Positions 32,357 through 39,483 of a stretch of DNA of 39,535 nucleotides are shown here, one piece after another (position 1 is the stretch's first letter; every line of letters starts with the position of its first letter). A program made the position numbers and the translations under genes. The DNA comes from a virus. The DNA lies in IMG/VR virus record IMGVR_UViG_3300045921_000261, positions 1-39,535 of that record, one strand, 5' to 3'. Under the pieces are notes generated by a model, which worked only from the letters and a program-made list of their open reading frames with translations, was not told the origin of the DNA and searched no databases.

Positions 32357-33253
32357 GATTATGCCCTCCTTTTTAGTCGTTGCTCTGGCGGAACCGCCAA
32401 AGATTGTTTGCGCCATGGCTTTTCCTAGCTCGGCGCGAAAGTCTTCCAATGTCTGCTCGAACGTGGCGATGGTATCCACCAGTCCCGCTTCGACGGCGTC
32501 TGAACCGTCATAGATCTGAGCTTCGGTCGCCCGCACAGCTGATTCGTCCATATGGCGCCCTTCGGCGACGTAGGTCACGAAACGGTCGTACTCACGATCC
32601 ACCATCGCTTGCAACATCGAGCGGGTTTCCTCACTCAACGGCTGATGTGGGCTCAAATCGTTTTTATGCTTGCCCGCGTAGATCGCGGTCGGCTTTATGC
32701 CGGCGCGATCATTTCGTTTCGAGAAGTCATAATGCATAGCGATCACGCCGATCGAACCGGCGCCGCCCGTGCGCGTAATCGAAATTCGCTCCGCCTGTGA
32801 CGCGATCGCATAGGCCGCGGAGTAGGCCGAGTCGTCGACCGCTGCCCAAACCGGCTTAGCGCGCCGGGCTGTGCGGATCGCGTCAAGTGTGTCCCAAATT
32901 CCAGACACCTCGCCGCCATAGCTTTCAAGACGCAACAGAATGCCCCTTACATTCGGATCCTTGACGGCTGCCGCTATGTCGTCCCGAATCTCGTCGTAGC
33001 TAACCGTACCCGAGGGCGCCGTTGCATAACGATTGACAAGCGAACCCGCGAGGTCGATGATACGGATACCCTCTCGCTCCGCAGAAAGTTCTGGAGCCCG
33101 ACGAACGTTGTCGGCGCCACGCAAATCCGCAGCAATGACCGGGGCATCAAAGCCAATCCGTGGCGCGAGCACGTTCATCACGACCTGCAACTTTGCCGGA
33201 TCCATCATCAGCGGCTTGTTGAACAGTCTTTGGGCGATGCGAATGTAGTCCAT
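31901..33253 (-). CDS. S49-family head maturation protease with scaffold tail (lambda gpC-like)
   Basis: 450 aa. The first 270 residues are an SppA/S49 serine protease: LLRLESYGGEVSG near 107-117, the probable nucleophile S145 in SAYSAAYAIAS, GAGSIGVIAMHYD, and the partner K197 in GKHKND. The remaining 150 residues are charged and helical (Glu/Ala/Gln-rich), the scaffold region. It cleaves scaffold and itself during capsid assembly. It contains an internal start at 32356 that would make the scaffold alone. Confidence 0.88.
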   Translation of the reverse strand: MDYIRIAQRLFNKPLMMDPAKLQVVMNVLAPRIGFDAPVIAADLRGADNVRRAPELSAEREGIRIIDLAGSLVNRYATAPSGTVSYDEIRDDIAAAVKDPNVRGILLRLESYGGEVSGIWDTLDAIRTARRAKPVWAAVDDSAYSAAYAIASQAERISITRTGGAGSIGVIAMHYDFSKRNDRAGIKPTAIYAGKHKNDLSPHQPLSEETRSMLQAMVDREYDRFVTYVAEGRHMDESAVRATEAQIYDGSDAVEAGLVDTIATFEQTLEDFRAELGKAMAQTIFGGSARATTKKEGIIMPDPRIPAAEPTRSAADPQQPVEANDQQAVELTAAEARGFKAGTESGAQSERVRIRAILSSTEAVGRTELANYLAFESDMSAESAVALLKKAPLATASAKQPFEEAMEKLGNPKVGAPGMAEEDEDAAMRREMVTYGNRMIGVETRKEGVN

Positions 33254-33276
33254 GGTGAAATAGCTGGTTCGAAACG

Positions 33277-34851
33277 CTAGGCGGCCGCGGGTTGATCTTC
33301 CGCCTCTTTCGTTTGTTCTTCTGGTTCATCCGCGCTTAAGTTGAATGAACCCGCCATTCGAACTTTATCCAGACCAAGTTCTTTTATGCGCGCGCGTTCA
33401 CGAGCCTGCTGATCGAGTACTTCCTCCCAGTCAGACCCTTGCTCTGCGCACTCATCCTCCAGGGTCGACACCATCGAGTCCATGCGCAGCCTTGCCGCTT
33501 CTACTTCCTTGACTGGGTCCACCCACCCGCGGCCAGGCCCGAGCCATTTCGCGCGTGAGTATGCGAATCGGTTTGAGTAAAAATCTGGGGCGTCGACCAC
33601 TCCCGCGTTTATGGCTTCTTCTAGCCACAACTCGTAAACCGGCTGTGTCCACTGTTCGGTGAAGAACCGCCGGAACGCCAGAAAATACCGCCAGGCCTCC
33701 AGCAGTCCAGCCCTGGCGCTCGAATAGTTTGTTTTCGAGAAATCCTTCATGATCAGCTCGTATGGCAGGCCAACGGCAACGCCGATGTGTCTGGCCATAT
33801 GCTCGGTGAACGTACCAAACGCCGACGCAGGCCTGGCTGGAATATGCGAGTGAACATCATCACCCGGCATCAGTGGCAGAATCGCTCCGCCCTGCATTCC
33901 TGCCCGATACTGACGAGTCCGGGCATCGTATACTTCGCCCATGTCTTGGCCAGTAAACATCTGTGCGACCTGATCGGGCGGCATGGGTGTTTTGACAATC
34001 AAAGAAACCATCGCATTCACGATCGCCGCTTGCAGTTCTGCTTTGCGGTAACGGTCGAGCATGAAAAACTCGCCCATGGTCGAAGCAAATGCTGGAATTC
34101 CGCGATTCTGCCCGGCACGTTCCCGGTCGAACACGTGAATCACGCGGCGCCGGCCCCATTTCGATCGCGCCGGTACGCGCTCCCACTCAGAGGCACCGGC
34201 AGACCAATTCAACGTGCAATCCCCAGGGTGCGTTGTGCGAATCCAGTAGGCCACCGGAGCGCCGAAACTGTCGATTTCCACTCCGCCGCGCAGGCGGTCG
34301 GTGTCCACCTGAAAATGTGGAGTGGACAGCCGGTCTGACTCTATGACTTGGATACGTGTTCGGTACTTCGAGCCAGTTTCAAGCCACAGTGGTAGCGCTA
34401 GGGCCTCCCCGTTAATCAGAACCGACTTCGCCACCAGACGAGTCAAACCGGCAAACGTCTGCATGCGTGTGGCGTCGCAATCAGTCGTCAGTGACCACGC
34501 CCGAAACTCTGCCTCGACCTTGTTCCCCCACTCGATTGCCCATTCAACGTCCTTGCCCAGCGCGCGATAGTCTGGAATCGAATACAGGCGAAGCCCTGTT
34601 CCGATGACATTGTCAACGGTTGTCCGGATGGCGCCCGACGCGATGCCGTTATTGCGGTCCAGATCCCGATTGCGTGCCCGGAGAATCTCAATGTCCGGTA
34701 AGAGGTCTGCGTCAGCCGAACCGCTTCCTGGATTCCATGAGGCCAGCTCCCGCGGACTGCTCGCGCCATAAAACGAACCTCCGCCGAAAGCCGAAACGAG
34801 TCTCGCCCCATGCCATCGGACTACCGGTTTTTGTGTCTGCATTGGCCTCAA
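33277..34851 (-). CDS. Portal protein, lambda family
   Basis: 524 aa. DLDRNNGIASGAIRTTVDNV, GTGLRLYSIPDY, IHVFDRERAGQNRGIPAF and LPYELIMKDFSKTNYSSARA are the hallmark blocks of lambda-type portal proteins. The dodecamer forms the DNA entry channel at one capsid vertex. The tail is acidic (SADEPEEQTKEAEDQPAAA). It overlaps the gpW-like gene as ATGA. Confidence 0.9.
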   Translation of the reverse strand: MRPMQTQKPVVRWHGARLVSAFGGGSFYGASSPRELASWNPGSGSADADLLPDIEILRARNRDLDRNNGIASGAIRTTVDNVIGTGLRLYSIPDYRALGKDVEWAIEWGNKVEAEFRAWSLTTDCDATRMQTFAGLTRLVAKSVLINGEALALPLWLETGSKYRTRIQVIESDRLSTPHFQVDTDRLRGGVEIDSFGAPVAYWIRTTHPGDCTLNWSAGASEWERVPARSKWGRRRVIHVFDRERAGQNRGIPAFASTMGEFFMLDRYRKAELQAAIVNAMVSLIVKTPMPPDQVAQMFTGQDMGEVYDARTRQYRAGMQGGAILPLMPGDDVHSHIPARPASAFGTFTEHMARHIGVAVGLPYELIMKDFSKTNYSSARAGLLEAWRYFLAFRRFFTEQWTQPVYELWLEEAINAGVVDAPDFYSNRFAYSRAKWLGPGRGWVDPVKEVEAARLRMDSMVSTLEDECAEQGSDWEEVLDQQARERARIKELGLDKVRMAGSFNLSADEPEEQTKEAEDQPAAA

Positions 34852-35084
34852 AAAGTTGCGTAGACGGACCGCCGGGCGGCCGTGGTTCCAGCCGCCAGAG
34901 CCGCTATCTTTGACTCAAGTTCCGCTCGGTACTTCTGCAAATCGCTTAACTGAGCCGCCTGATAACGAACGCGACTTCCGTCGAGCGCCTCTACTTCAAC
35001 GACGCTCGCACCAACCATCAAGCGGTGAATAGCCGCCTCTACCTCCGCCAGCCTCGACTGCGCTTCACTTAGGGTCATAGCCAC
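34848..35084 (-). CDS. gpW-like head-tail joining protein
   Basis: 78 aa, mainly two helices with a beta hairpin (SVVEVEALDGSRVRYQAA); EAQSRLAEVEAAIHRLMVG opens it and QKYRAELESKIAAL closes the fold. This is the gpW family layout, placed between terminase and portal as in lambda. It overlaps the terminase gene end by ten bases. Confidence 0.78.
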   Translation of the reverse strand: MAMTLSEAQSRLAEVEAAIHRLMVGASVVEVEALDGSRVRYQAAQLSDLQKYRAELESKIAALAAGTTAARRSVYATF

Positions 35085-37003
35085 GGATCAGCTGGCCGAA
35101 TTGGCCGAATCTCGATGTTTCGCGGCGCAGACGCCATTTGCGGAAGCAGCTGCAGCCGCATTGCCGTGAATCGCTCCCACTGGAACTTGGTCCAGCGGTC
35201 CAACTGCAACAGCGCCGCCAGCGCCTCGTTGTAGACCGCACAATCCAGGGGCTCGTTCCGCTTACCATCCTTGCGCCACTCCACTTTCCCATTGGCGGTC
35301 ACCACCTTTGTCTCCGCAGTCAAGCCCTGCAACACCCACTCCTCGTACTTCGGAAGATGGATCCAGCCGCGCGGATAAGCCTCGCCAGCCGCGGGTGCCG
35401 GCATGCGCAGCCGGCCGTAGATTGATTCCTTGGCGACGCTGACGCCGATGGTCACGATGCGCAGCCCGCCGCGCTTTCGCGCCTCATCAACCGGCGAAAT
35501 TGCCTGAATCAGCTGCTGCTGGTCATTTCCACCACGGACAGCAATTACCGTCCTCGGCAGATTGATCGAGGCACCCATGCCGCCATAGGCCGGCTGGGCG
35601 TAACGCTGACAGAACAGGTACGTTCGTTCCGGGCGGTAGTTGCAGTCGATCCCAGCCAACCACACCGGTATGCGGCCGCCCGCGGCATGTGGGAAATCCC
35701 GCTCCAGGAATGTTCGCAGCCTGTCCCACGGCAGGTCAGTCGACGTGTCTCCATTGAAGACGTGGTAGCCGATTGACCAGCTTTCATGATTCGGCCCCCA
35801 TGCTCGTAATTCACACTCGATCCGGTCCAGTTGCACGTCGGCGGCAAGCGTCAGTACGGATGCCGATGCCGGAACAATCTCAACATCGAAAGGCTCTGCA
35901 CGATCAATCAACCTACGGTAGTCTGGGGCCTCTCCTGGCTCCTTCCATGTCTCTGCAAGGACAGTGTTTATGAATACCTTCAGCGTCTCGCGGTCGGTTT
36001 TTGCAAACAGAAACTGTTCTGCGATTTCGCCCCAGGTCCGGATCGGAGAATAAAGACGAGAAAGCCAAAAACCCGGTATCTTCGAACCGGGATTCTGGGC
36101 TACCCAGGCGCCGTTCTCAAGCATCCAGGGTTTCCGATAGTGCGGAATAAAGCCGGAACACCCCTCGCACTCGTAATGCGCGTCGTCTACTGCGATGTCG
36201 CGCGACTCCAGTACCTGGCTGCCATCGAAATAGCCGGTCCGTGTGCCCCACCTGACGCGGTCAAACACGAGCACTTGACGATGACCGCAGAACGGGCAAG
36301 GAACGTAAAACTGCCGCTGATCGCTTTGCTGATACGCCCGCTGAATCCGGCTGCTACCGTCAACCGTCGGCGTCGACGCCATCACAATCTTGCGGTTAGG
36401 AAAGTTTTCCGTCCGCTTCTCGGCCAGTGCGCACGGATCCCCTTCCGTTCCAGCAGATGCGGTGTAACGATCCACCTCATCGAGGCAAAGATACCGAATC
36501 GGCCGCATCGCCAAACCACTGGGGCTGATCGCACCAACGAGCGTGACGTGACCTCCGCGAAACTTCTTGTGGAGAGTCGTGTTCCCAGAGTCCCGGCTCT
36601 TGACCTCCATTACCTTGCCCCGCAGCGATACCGTGTCCCGAATCATCGGCGCGATACGGTCTTTCGATAACGCCTTTGCGTCTTCCTCCCGAGGCTCGAC
36701 AATCAGCACCGGGCCAGGATCGACATCGATCACAAAACCGAGCAGATTCAAGATCACTTCGGTTTTCATGAGCTGCGATCCACACATCAGCACAACCCGT
36801 TCACACGGATGCGAGGGGCTGACACACTCCATCGGCTCTTTCTGGAATGGCCAACTCACCCACTTGCCGCGGACCGCCGACGCCTCACTCGACAGGTGAC
36901 GGTTATGTTCCGCCCAGGAGGCCACAGTAAGCTCTGGCGGAGGCACCAATGAGGGTGTCGATGCCGCAAGGATCGCCAAAGCTTGTTTGCTCCAGCGAGC
37001 CAT
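35075..37003 (-). CDS. terL: Terminase large subunit, GpA family
   Basis: 642 aa. The packaging ATPase/nuclease. Deviant Walker A CGSQLMKT at 74-81, Walker B YLCLDEVD at 171-178, a zinc-binding pair C236/C239 (PCPFCG) and C279/C282, and nuclease acids D389 and D393 (AADVQLD) and D453 (GIDCNY) match the GpA type. The start overlaps the small subunit stop by one base. GpA-type enzymes in lambda and relatives cut at cos sites, so a cohesive-end phage is likely. Confidence 0.93.
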   Translation of the reverse strand: MARWSKQALAILAASTPSLVPPPELTVASWAEHNRHLSSEASAVRGKWVSWPFQKEPMECVSPSHPCERVVLMCGSQLMKTEVILNLLGFVIDVDPGPVLIVEPREEDAKALSKDRIAPMIRDTVSLRGKVMEVKSRDSGNTTLHKKFRGGHVTLVGAISPSGLAMRPIRYLCLDEVDRYTASAGTEGDPCALAEKRTENFPNRKIVMASTPTVDGSSRIQRAYQQSDQRQFYVPCPFCGHRQVLVFDRVRWGTRTGYFDGSQVLESRDIAVDDAHYECEGCSGFIPHYRKPWMLENGAWVAQNPGSKIPGFWLSRLYSPIRTWGEIAEQFLFAKTDRETLKVFINTVLAETWKEPGEAPDYRRLIDRAEPFDVEIVPASASVLTLAADVQLDRIECELRAWGPNHESWSIGYHVFNGDTSTDLPWDRLRTFLERDFPHAAGGRIPVWLAGIDCNYRPERTYLFCQRYAQPAYGGMGASINLPRTVIAVRGGNDQQQLIQAISPVDEARKRGGLRIVTIGVSVAKESIYGRLRMPAPAAGEAYPRGWIHLPKYEEWVLQGLTAETKVVTANGKVEWRKDGKRNEPLDCAVYNEALAALLQLDRWTKFQWERFTAMRLQLLPQMASAPRNIEIRPIRPADPWL

Positions 37004-37467
37004 CAGGCAACCTCCTTCGACTTTTTGACAGAGTAATCCAGTTTGGCCGGAAGATTAGTGAGTGCTTGGTTTAACTCAGCCGACAAGCGATCGCGAACCA
37101 TGCGCTGATCCGTCATTGCGGCCAACTGTGCCGAACAGCGGTCAGCGACAGCCATCACCTGATCGCGCACGGTCTGAAATACGACGGCCCACAAATTCGC
37201 CACTTCCTTGGTCTCTACGAGCTCACCCCTACGCTCTTTCAGTTCCAGCTCGCGAAGACCTGCTATTGCAATCTCCTTGCGGCGCTGGGCCTCAGAGGTT
37301 GAGATCTGTTCTTTCCCGGCTTCCCGCTTAGCGCGCCTGATCTGCGCTTCGGCGATGATCTCCTCAGGGCTTTTCCCCTGCCTGAGTTTTCGCGACACCA
37401 GTGCTTTGGTTACCCCGGCGCGCTCAGCAAGTACAGTAACCCCTTTGTTTACAAACTTTCCAGCCAT
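37003..37467 (-). CDS. Terminase small subunit (Nu1/DUF1441-like)
   Basis: 154 aa. An N-terminal helix-turn-helix (GVTVLAERAGVTKALVSRKL) is followed by a long basic and Glu-rich helix and ERRGELVETKEVANLWAVV, the Nu1-type DNA recognition layout. It binds the packaging site and recruits the large subunit. The ATG at 37467 lacks an evident ribosome site. It overlaps the large subunit gene by a single base. Confidence 0.82.
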   Translation of the reverse strand: MAGKFVNKGVTVLAERAGVTKALVSRKLRQGKSPEEIIAEAQIRRAKREAGKEQISTSEAQRRKEIAIAGLRELELKERRGELVETKEVANLWAVVFQTVRDQVMAVADRCSAQLAAMTDQRMVRDRLSAELNQALTNLPAKLDYSVKKSKEVA

Positions 37468-37527
37468 GTAACTAGTCTTTTTGTGCGATAAAGAAACTCG
37501 CGCGCGAGCTACTGCCAGGAAGGACCC
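37468..37527. other. Short gap before terminase
   Basis: No gene. It holds the leader of the small subunit gene and no convincing Shine-Dalgarno. Confidence 0.4.
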
Positions 37528-37881
37528 TCAATCTGTAGATGCCACCGGCGACGCGAGAATGACCCGTACGCCCCCGCTGCGATATGCCCGCGGCCGGACC
37601 ATCCTGGCCCTCGTCGCCTCCGTTAGCAGCCTCTCTGGCATCAGCACGGGTATCCGGCGAATCTTCGCCAGCGTCGAGACGGGCGCCCGGTCATAGCCGA
37701 TAGCCGTCCGGTCGCCAGCCGCAGCAGGCCCGAGCTCCGGCCGCTGCACCAGGCGCACCGCCTGCCCGATGAAGAACGCCTGGCCAGACTGGACCAGGCG
37801 CAAGGCGCGGCGCGCGGACGTGTGCCCGATGCACTGACCGCGATGATTGATGATGGTCGTGGATACAGACACTCGTGGCAA
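37528..37881 (-). CDS. Hypothetical protein preceding terminase (117 aa)
   Basis: 117 aa. INHRGQCIGHTSARRALRLV and GQAFFIGQAVRLVQRPE give a compact beta/helix start, and a basic end (VRPRAYRSGGVRV) follows. The frame opens at TTG 37881; GTG 37872 is an alternative start. It is the first gene after the predicted late promoter. I do not recognise a family; an HNH-like or regulatory role cannot be excluded. Confidence 0.55.
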   Translation of the reverse strand: MPRVSVSTTIINHRGQCIGHTSARRALRLVQSGQAFFIGQAVRLVQRPELGPAAAGDRTAIGYDRAPVSTLAKIRRIPVLMPERLLTEATRARMVRPRAYRSGGVRVILASPVASTD

Positions 37882-37920
37882 TGGCTCGACTGACGATATT
37901 GTCGCTATCGCGCCCTAGGC

Positions 37921-37942
37921 CGGGTATGCCCGCCAGGGTATG
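37921..37942. promoter_or_regulatory. Candidate operator near late leader
   Basis: CGGGTATGCCCG (37921-37932) is a near-palindrome (10 of 12) and GGGTATG recurs at 37936-37942, 14 bases later. Both lie in the leader between the late promoter and the first late gene. They may bind a regulator or antiterminator; nothing else supports this. Confidence 0.25.
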
Positions 37943-37982
37943 GGCTTACTGAGGCAGCCCTATGTGAGCATCTGTATATCCA

Positions 37983-38011
37983 GTTTTATTGCAGCTCTGC
38001 GGGCCTGTCAA
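37983..38011 (-). promoter_or_regulatory. Probable late promoter
   Basis: Read leftward: TTGACA (38011-38006), 17-base spacer, TAAAAC (37988-37983). It is the best sigma-70-like promoter in this intergenic region and faces the terminase genes. Transcription would start at about 37976, leaving a leader of nearly 100 bases before the first gene. Confidence 0.55.
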
Positions 38012-38052
38012 GAACATTTTTGCCAAGTAATGTTTTAGGTTGGCCGAGCTGG

Positions 38053-38067
38053 CGGGCCGATGGCCCG
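38053..38067. other. GC-rich hairpin
   Basis: CGGGCC, loop GAT, GGCCCG: a perfect six-base stem with a three-base loop. It lies between the late promoter and the 10-bp repeats. No T-tract follows on either strand, so a terminator is doubtful; a packaging or protein site is possible. Confidence 0.3.
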
Positions 38068-38080
38068 GCGGGCAGCGTTT

Positions 38081-38120
38081 GTCCGGCTTTGTCCGGCTTT
38101 GGTCGGCTTTGTCCGGCTTT
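38081..38120. repeat. Helically phased 10-bp tandem repeats
   Basis: GTCCGGCTTT occurs at 38081, 38091 and 38111, with a two-base variant (GGTCGGCTTT) at 38101. The unit equals one helical turn, so all copies face the same side of the DNA, typical of a cooperative protein-binding array. It lies about 70 bases upstream of the late promoter and about 620 from the terminase small subunit gene. Confidence 0.7.
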
Positions 38121-38136
38121 GGTAGTCGCCAGGCCA

Positions 38137-38150
38137 CGTGAGTCCTCTGA
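38137..38150. repeat. 14-bp direct repeat, copy 1
   Basis: CGTGAGTCCTCTGA recurs exactly at 38305-38318, 168 bases away. Both copies flank the control region upstream of the rightward accessory genes. Confidence 0.6.
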
Positions 38151-38304
38151 GTTCGCTGAGTCGTCCGTTCCACCCTAACCGCATAGAAACAGAAAAACGC
38201 GCACACACCACACTGTGTGCATTTTTCTTTCGCGCGAGGCTCAGGTTCCTGGAGATGACTCAGAAGACTCACCACTGAGAAGTCCCGTGTTTTCTGTTGC
38301 TCAG

Positions 38305-38335
38305 CGTGAGTCCTCTGAATTTTGCCAGAGGACTC
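38305..38335. repeat. 14-bp direct repeat copy 2 within a 10-bp inverted repeat
   Basis: GAGTCCTCTG (38308-38317) and CAGAGGACTC (38326-38335) form a perfect inverted repeat with an eight-base loop. It begins inside the second copy of the 14-bp repeat. It lies 25 bases upstream of the -35 of the first rightward promoter, so an operator is more likely than a terminator; no T-tract follows. Confidence 0.55.
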
Positions 38336-38359
38336 AAAAGCGGCAAAAAACAAAATCAA

Positions 38360-38388
38360 TTGCTCGCATTACTGGGAATAGGTAGCAT
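38360..38388 (+). promoter_or_regulatory. Rightward promoter P1, leaderless type
   Basis: TTGCTC (38360-38365), 17-base spacer, TAGCAT (38383-38388). ATG 38396 lies seven bases further on, where transcription should start. The flanking ACTGGG and GGTAGCAT recur at the second promoter. Confidence 0.6.
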
Positions 38389-38395
38389 GACTGGT

Positions 38396-38620
38396 ATGGA
38401 AATGCCAGACGACGTCCGCCAGTGGTTCCGGCAGCAGGGAGCGCGCGGAGGCAAGATCGGAGGAAAAAAGCGCATGGAAAGCCTGACGGCGGAGGAGCGC
38501 TCTGCGCTGGCGCAAAGAGCAGCTGCGGCGGTAACTATGACGCCGGAGCAACGAAGCGCGCGTGCGCGTAAAGCAGCGGTCGCGCGGTGGCAAAAAAAAA
38601 TCACAAAACACCCAGAATAA
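38396..38620 (+). CDS. Small basic GG/KGG-motif protein
   Basis: 74 aa from ATG 38396 (an ATG at 38387 lies inside the -10). VRQWFRQQGARGGKIGGKKR is followed by LTAEERSALAQRAAAAV and MTPEQRSARARKAAVARW. This repeated (TxEERSA...A...R) pattern occurs in short uncharacterised proteins of many environmental bacteria. It is basic and could bind nucleic acid. It is predicted to be translated from a leaderless mRNA. Function unknown. Confidence 0.65.
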   Translation: MEMPDDVRQWFRQQGARGGKIGGKKRMESLTAEERSALAQRAAAAVTMTPEQRSARARKAAVARWQKKITKHPE

Positions 38621-38624
38621 GCAC

Positions 38625-38653
38625 TTGCATTCCAGACTGGGTTTGGGTAGCAT
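38625..38653 (+). promoter_or_regulatory. Rightward promoter P2, leaderless type
   Basis: TTGCAT (38625-38630), 17-base spacer, TAGCAT (38648-38653), then six bases to ATG 38660. The block ACTGGG-N4-GGTAGCAT is shared with P1, so the two promoters are probably copies or use the same regulator. Confidence 0.6.
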
Positions 38654-38659
38654 AGACTC

Positions 38660-38722
38660 ATGGGCCGCCCCCTGGTGAAAGGGGGCAATCAAGGAGATGG
38701 CACGCATGGACAAGCAATTTGA
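38660..38722 (+). CDS. Possible leaderless 20-residue leader peptide
   Basis: ATG at the predicted transcription start opens a 20-codon frame (MGRPLVKGGNQGDG, then THGQAI) that contains a hairpin and overlaps the next start in another frame. It could be a leader peptide controlling the following small ORF. Only position and the promoter support it. Confidence 0.3.
   Translation: MGRPLVKGGNQGDGTHGQAI
38667..38686 (+). other. Leader hairpin
   Basis: GCCCCCT, loop GGTGAA, AGGGGGC: a perfect seven-base stem, four bases before an AAGGAG ribosome site at 38691. It may affect translation of the small ORF that follows. Confidence 0.5.
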
Positions 38723-38777
38723 ACCGGCGGTAGAGATGGTGAAAGGCAAAATCCGAGCTCCGAGGCCCGGGCTTTAG
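38706..38777 (+). CDS. Possible 23-residue small protein
   Basis: ATG 38706 is preceded by AAGGAG at nine bases, a near-ideal site. The product is MDKQFEPAVEMVKGKIRAP followed by RPGL. Too short for family recognition; the strong ribosome site is the evidence. Confidence 0.4.
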   Translation: MDKQFEPAVEMVKGKIRAPRPGL

Positions 38778-38787
38778 GATCAAACTC

Positions 38788-38883
38788 ATGAACGCAACAA
38801 ACGCAAAATTCGAACTGGTTTTTTGGGGCGGCGCGGTGACGTATATGCCGCGATACCGCGGTAGTGTCCTAAATCTGCGTTGA
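38788..38883 (+). pseudogene. Small ORF truncated by a repeat element
   Basis: 31 codons. Residues 1-24 (MNATNAKFELVFWGG and AVTYMPRYR) read like a genuine protein start, but the frame then enters the 30-bp repeat at 38860 and stops eight codons later. The downstream part of a former gene was probably displaced when the repeat arrived. Confidence 0.4.
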
Positions 38884-38889
38884 ACCGAA
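38860..38889. repeat. 30-bp direct repeat, copy 1
   Basis: Starts GGTAGTGTCCTAAATCTGCG. It is identical to 39454-39483. The two copies are 594 bases apart in the same orientation and bracket the 92-aa gene. It may be the end of a mobile element or a cassette border. Confidence 0.85.
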
Positions 38890-38900
38890 ACCCTCGATCC

Positions 38901-38929
38901 TTGCCGTAGCAACCGCTTGCTGTTAGCCT
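38901..38929 (+). promoter_or_regulatory. Rightward promoter P3, leaderless type
   Basis: TTGCCG (38901-38906), 17-base spacer, TAGCCT (38924-38929), then six bases to GTG 38936. Same architecture as P1 and P2. Confidence 0.5.
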
Positions 38930-38935
38930 GGAATC

Positions 38936-39214
38936 GTGCCACGGAAAAACGATCTCCAAGCACTTCGGCGGTTGATTGCCGAAGCCCACACGATTCTCTC
39001 CACCACCACCCTTCCTCAAGGCCGCGCTGAAGCTGCCCTCGAAAAGCTTGTGGCATCGCTGAAGCTCGCCGATCTCCTGCTTGAAACACCTCCTGCCGTG
39101 GCCCTTGGGAAACGCGGCGGTCTAAAGACGGCAGAGCGTGGGCCGGAATACTACGCCAAGATTGCCGGTATGAGGAAGACGCGGGCGGGCGGACGTAAGC
39201 CCAACTTGAACTAA
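38936..39214 (+). CDS. Small GG-motif protein
   Basis: 92 aa from GTG 38936. An N-terminal helical half (LQALRRLIAEAHTIL, ALEKLVASLKLADLLL) is followed by GKRGGLKTAERGPEYYAKIA and MRKTRAGGRKPNLN. The end shares the GG, TAER and basic-tail style with the 74-aa protein at 38396. It resembles small proteins in Acidobacteria of unknown role. It has no Shine-Dalgarno; the promoter predicts a leaderless mRNA. It sits alone between two copies of the 30-bp repeat. Confidence 0.65.
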   Translation: MPRKNDLQALRRLIAEAHTILSTTTLPQGRAEAALEKLVASLKLADLLLETPPAVALGKRGGLKTAERGPEYYAKIAGMRKTRAGGRKPNLN

Positions 39215-39324
39215 TCACCCACGACAACACACCAATCAAATTAATCGTGTTGTTGCACCACATTCTCGTCTCGTGTCCCGACAGGAAAGCGGGGAGGCAG
39301 CAACGGAAGCGGCGTAGAAATCAA

Positions 39325-39358
39325 AACCCCGCAAGATGTTGCAGCATCTTGCGGGGTT
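39325..39358 (-). terminator. Strong hairpin, probable leftward or bidirectional terminator
   Basis: AACCCCGCAAGATG, loop TTGCAG, CATCTTGCGGGGTT: a perfect 14-base stem. Read leftward it is followed by TTTTGATTT, a terminator-like tract; read rightward no T-run follows. It separates the 92-aa gene from sequence to the right. Confidence 0.7.
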
Positions 39359-39407
39359 CAAAACCCAAATTCCCTAGCTGAGGAAATGACCACCCTTTTG
39401 AAAGTGG

Positions 39408-39429
39408 CGGGCTTTTCTATATTAGCCCG
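39408..39429. other. Small inverted repeat
   Basis: CGGGCT and AGCCCG with a ten-base AT-rich loop (TTTCTATATT). It may be a second weak terminator between the hairpin and the 30-bp repeat. Confidence 0.35.
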
Positions 39430-39453
39430 ACCCCCACCAATTTTTCAAGATCA

Positions 39454-39483
39454 GGTAGTGTCCTAAATCTGCGTTGAACCGAA
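39454..39483. repeat. 30-bp direct repeat, copy 2
   Basis: Exact copy of 38860-38889, same orientation. Directly after it begins the GC-rich tandem repeat at the end of the window. Confidence 0.85.

Larger units (their letters stand above)
37889..38295. other. Non-coding control region at terminase end
   Basis: About 500 bases between 37882 and 38386 lack a convincing gene; an open minus frame at 37946-38359 has unusual composition and is judged false. The stretch holds the late promoter, an array of 10-bp repeats, a CGGGCC/GGCCCG hairpin at 38053-38067 and the first copy of a 14-bp direct repeat. It is a good place for a cos or pac site. Confidence 0.5.

Noticed and set aside
38081-38120. 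CRISPR array
   Set aside because: Units are only ten bases and contiguous, with no spacers and no cas genes.
37946-38359. Minus-strand open frame of 137 codons
   Set aside because: It covers the tandem repeat, the late promoter and the inverted repeat, has irregular composition and no ribosome site.
38860-39483. Intact insertion sequence
   Set aside because: The bounding repeats are direct, not inverted, and no transposase lies between them.
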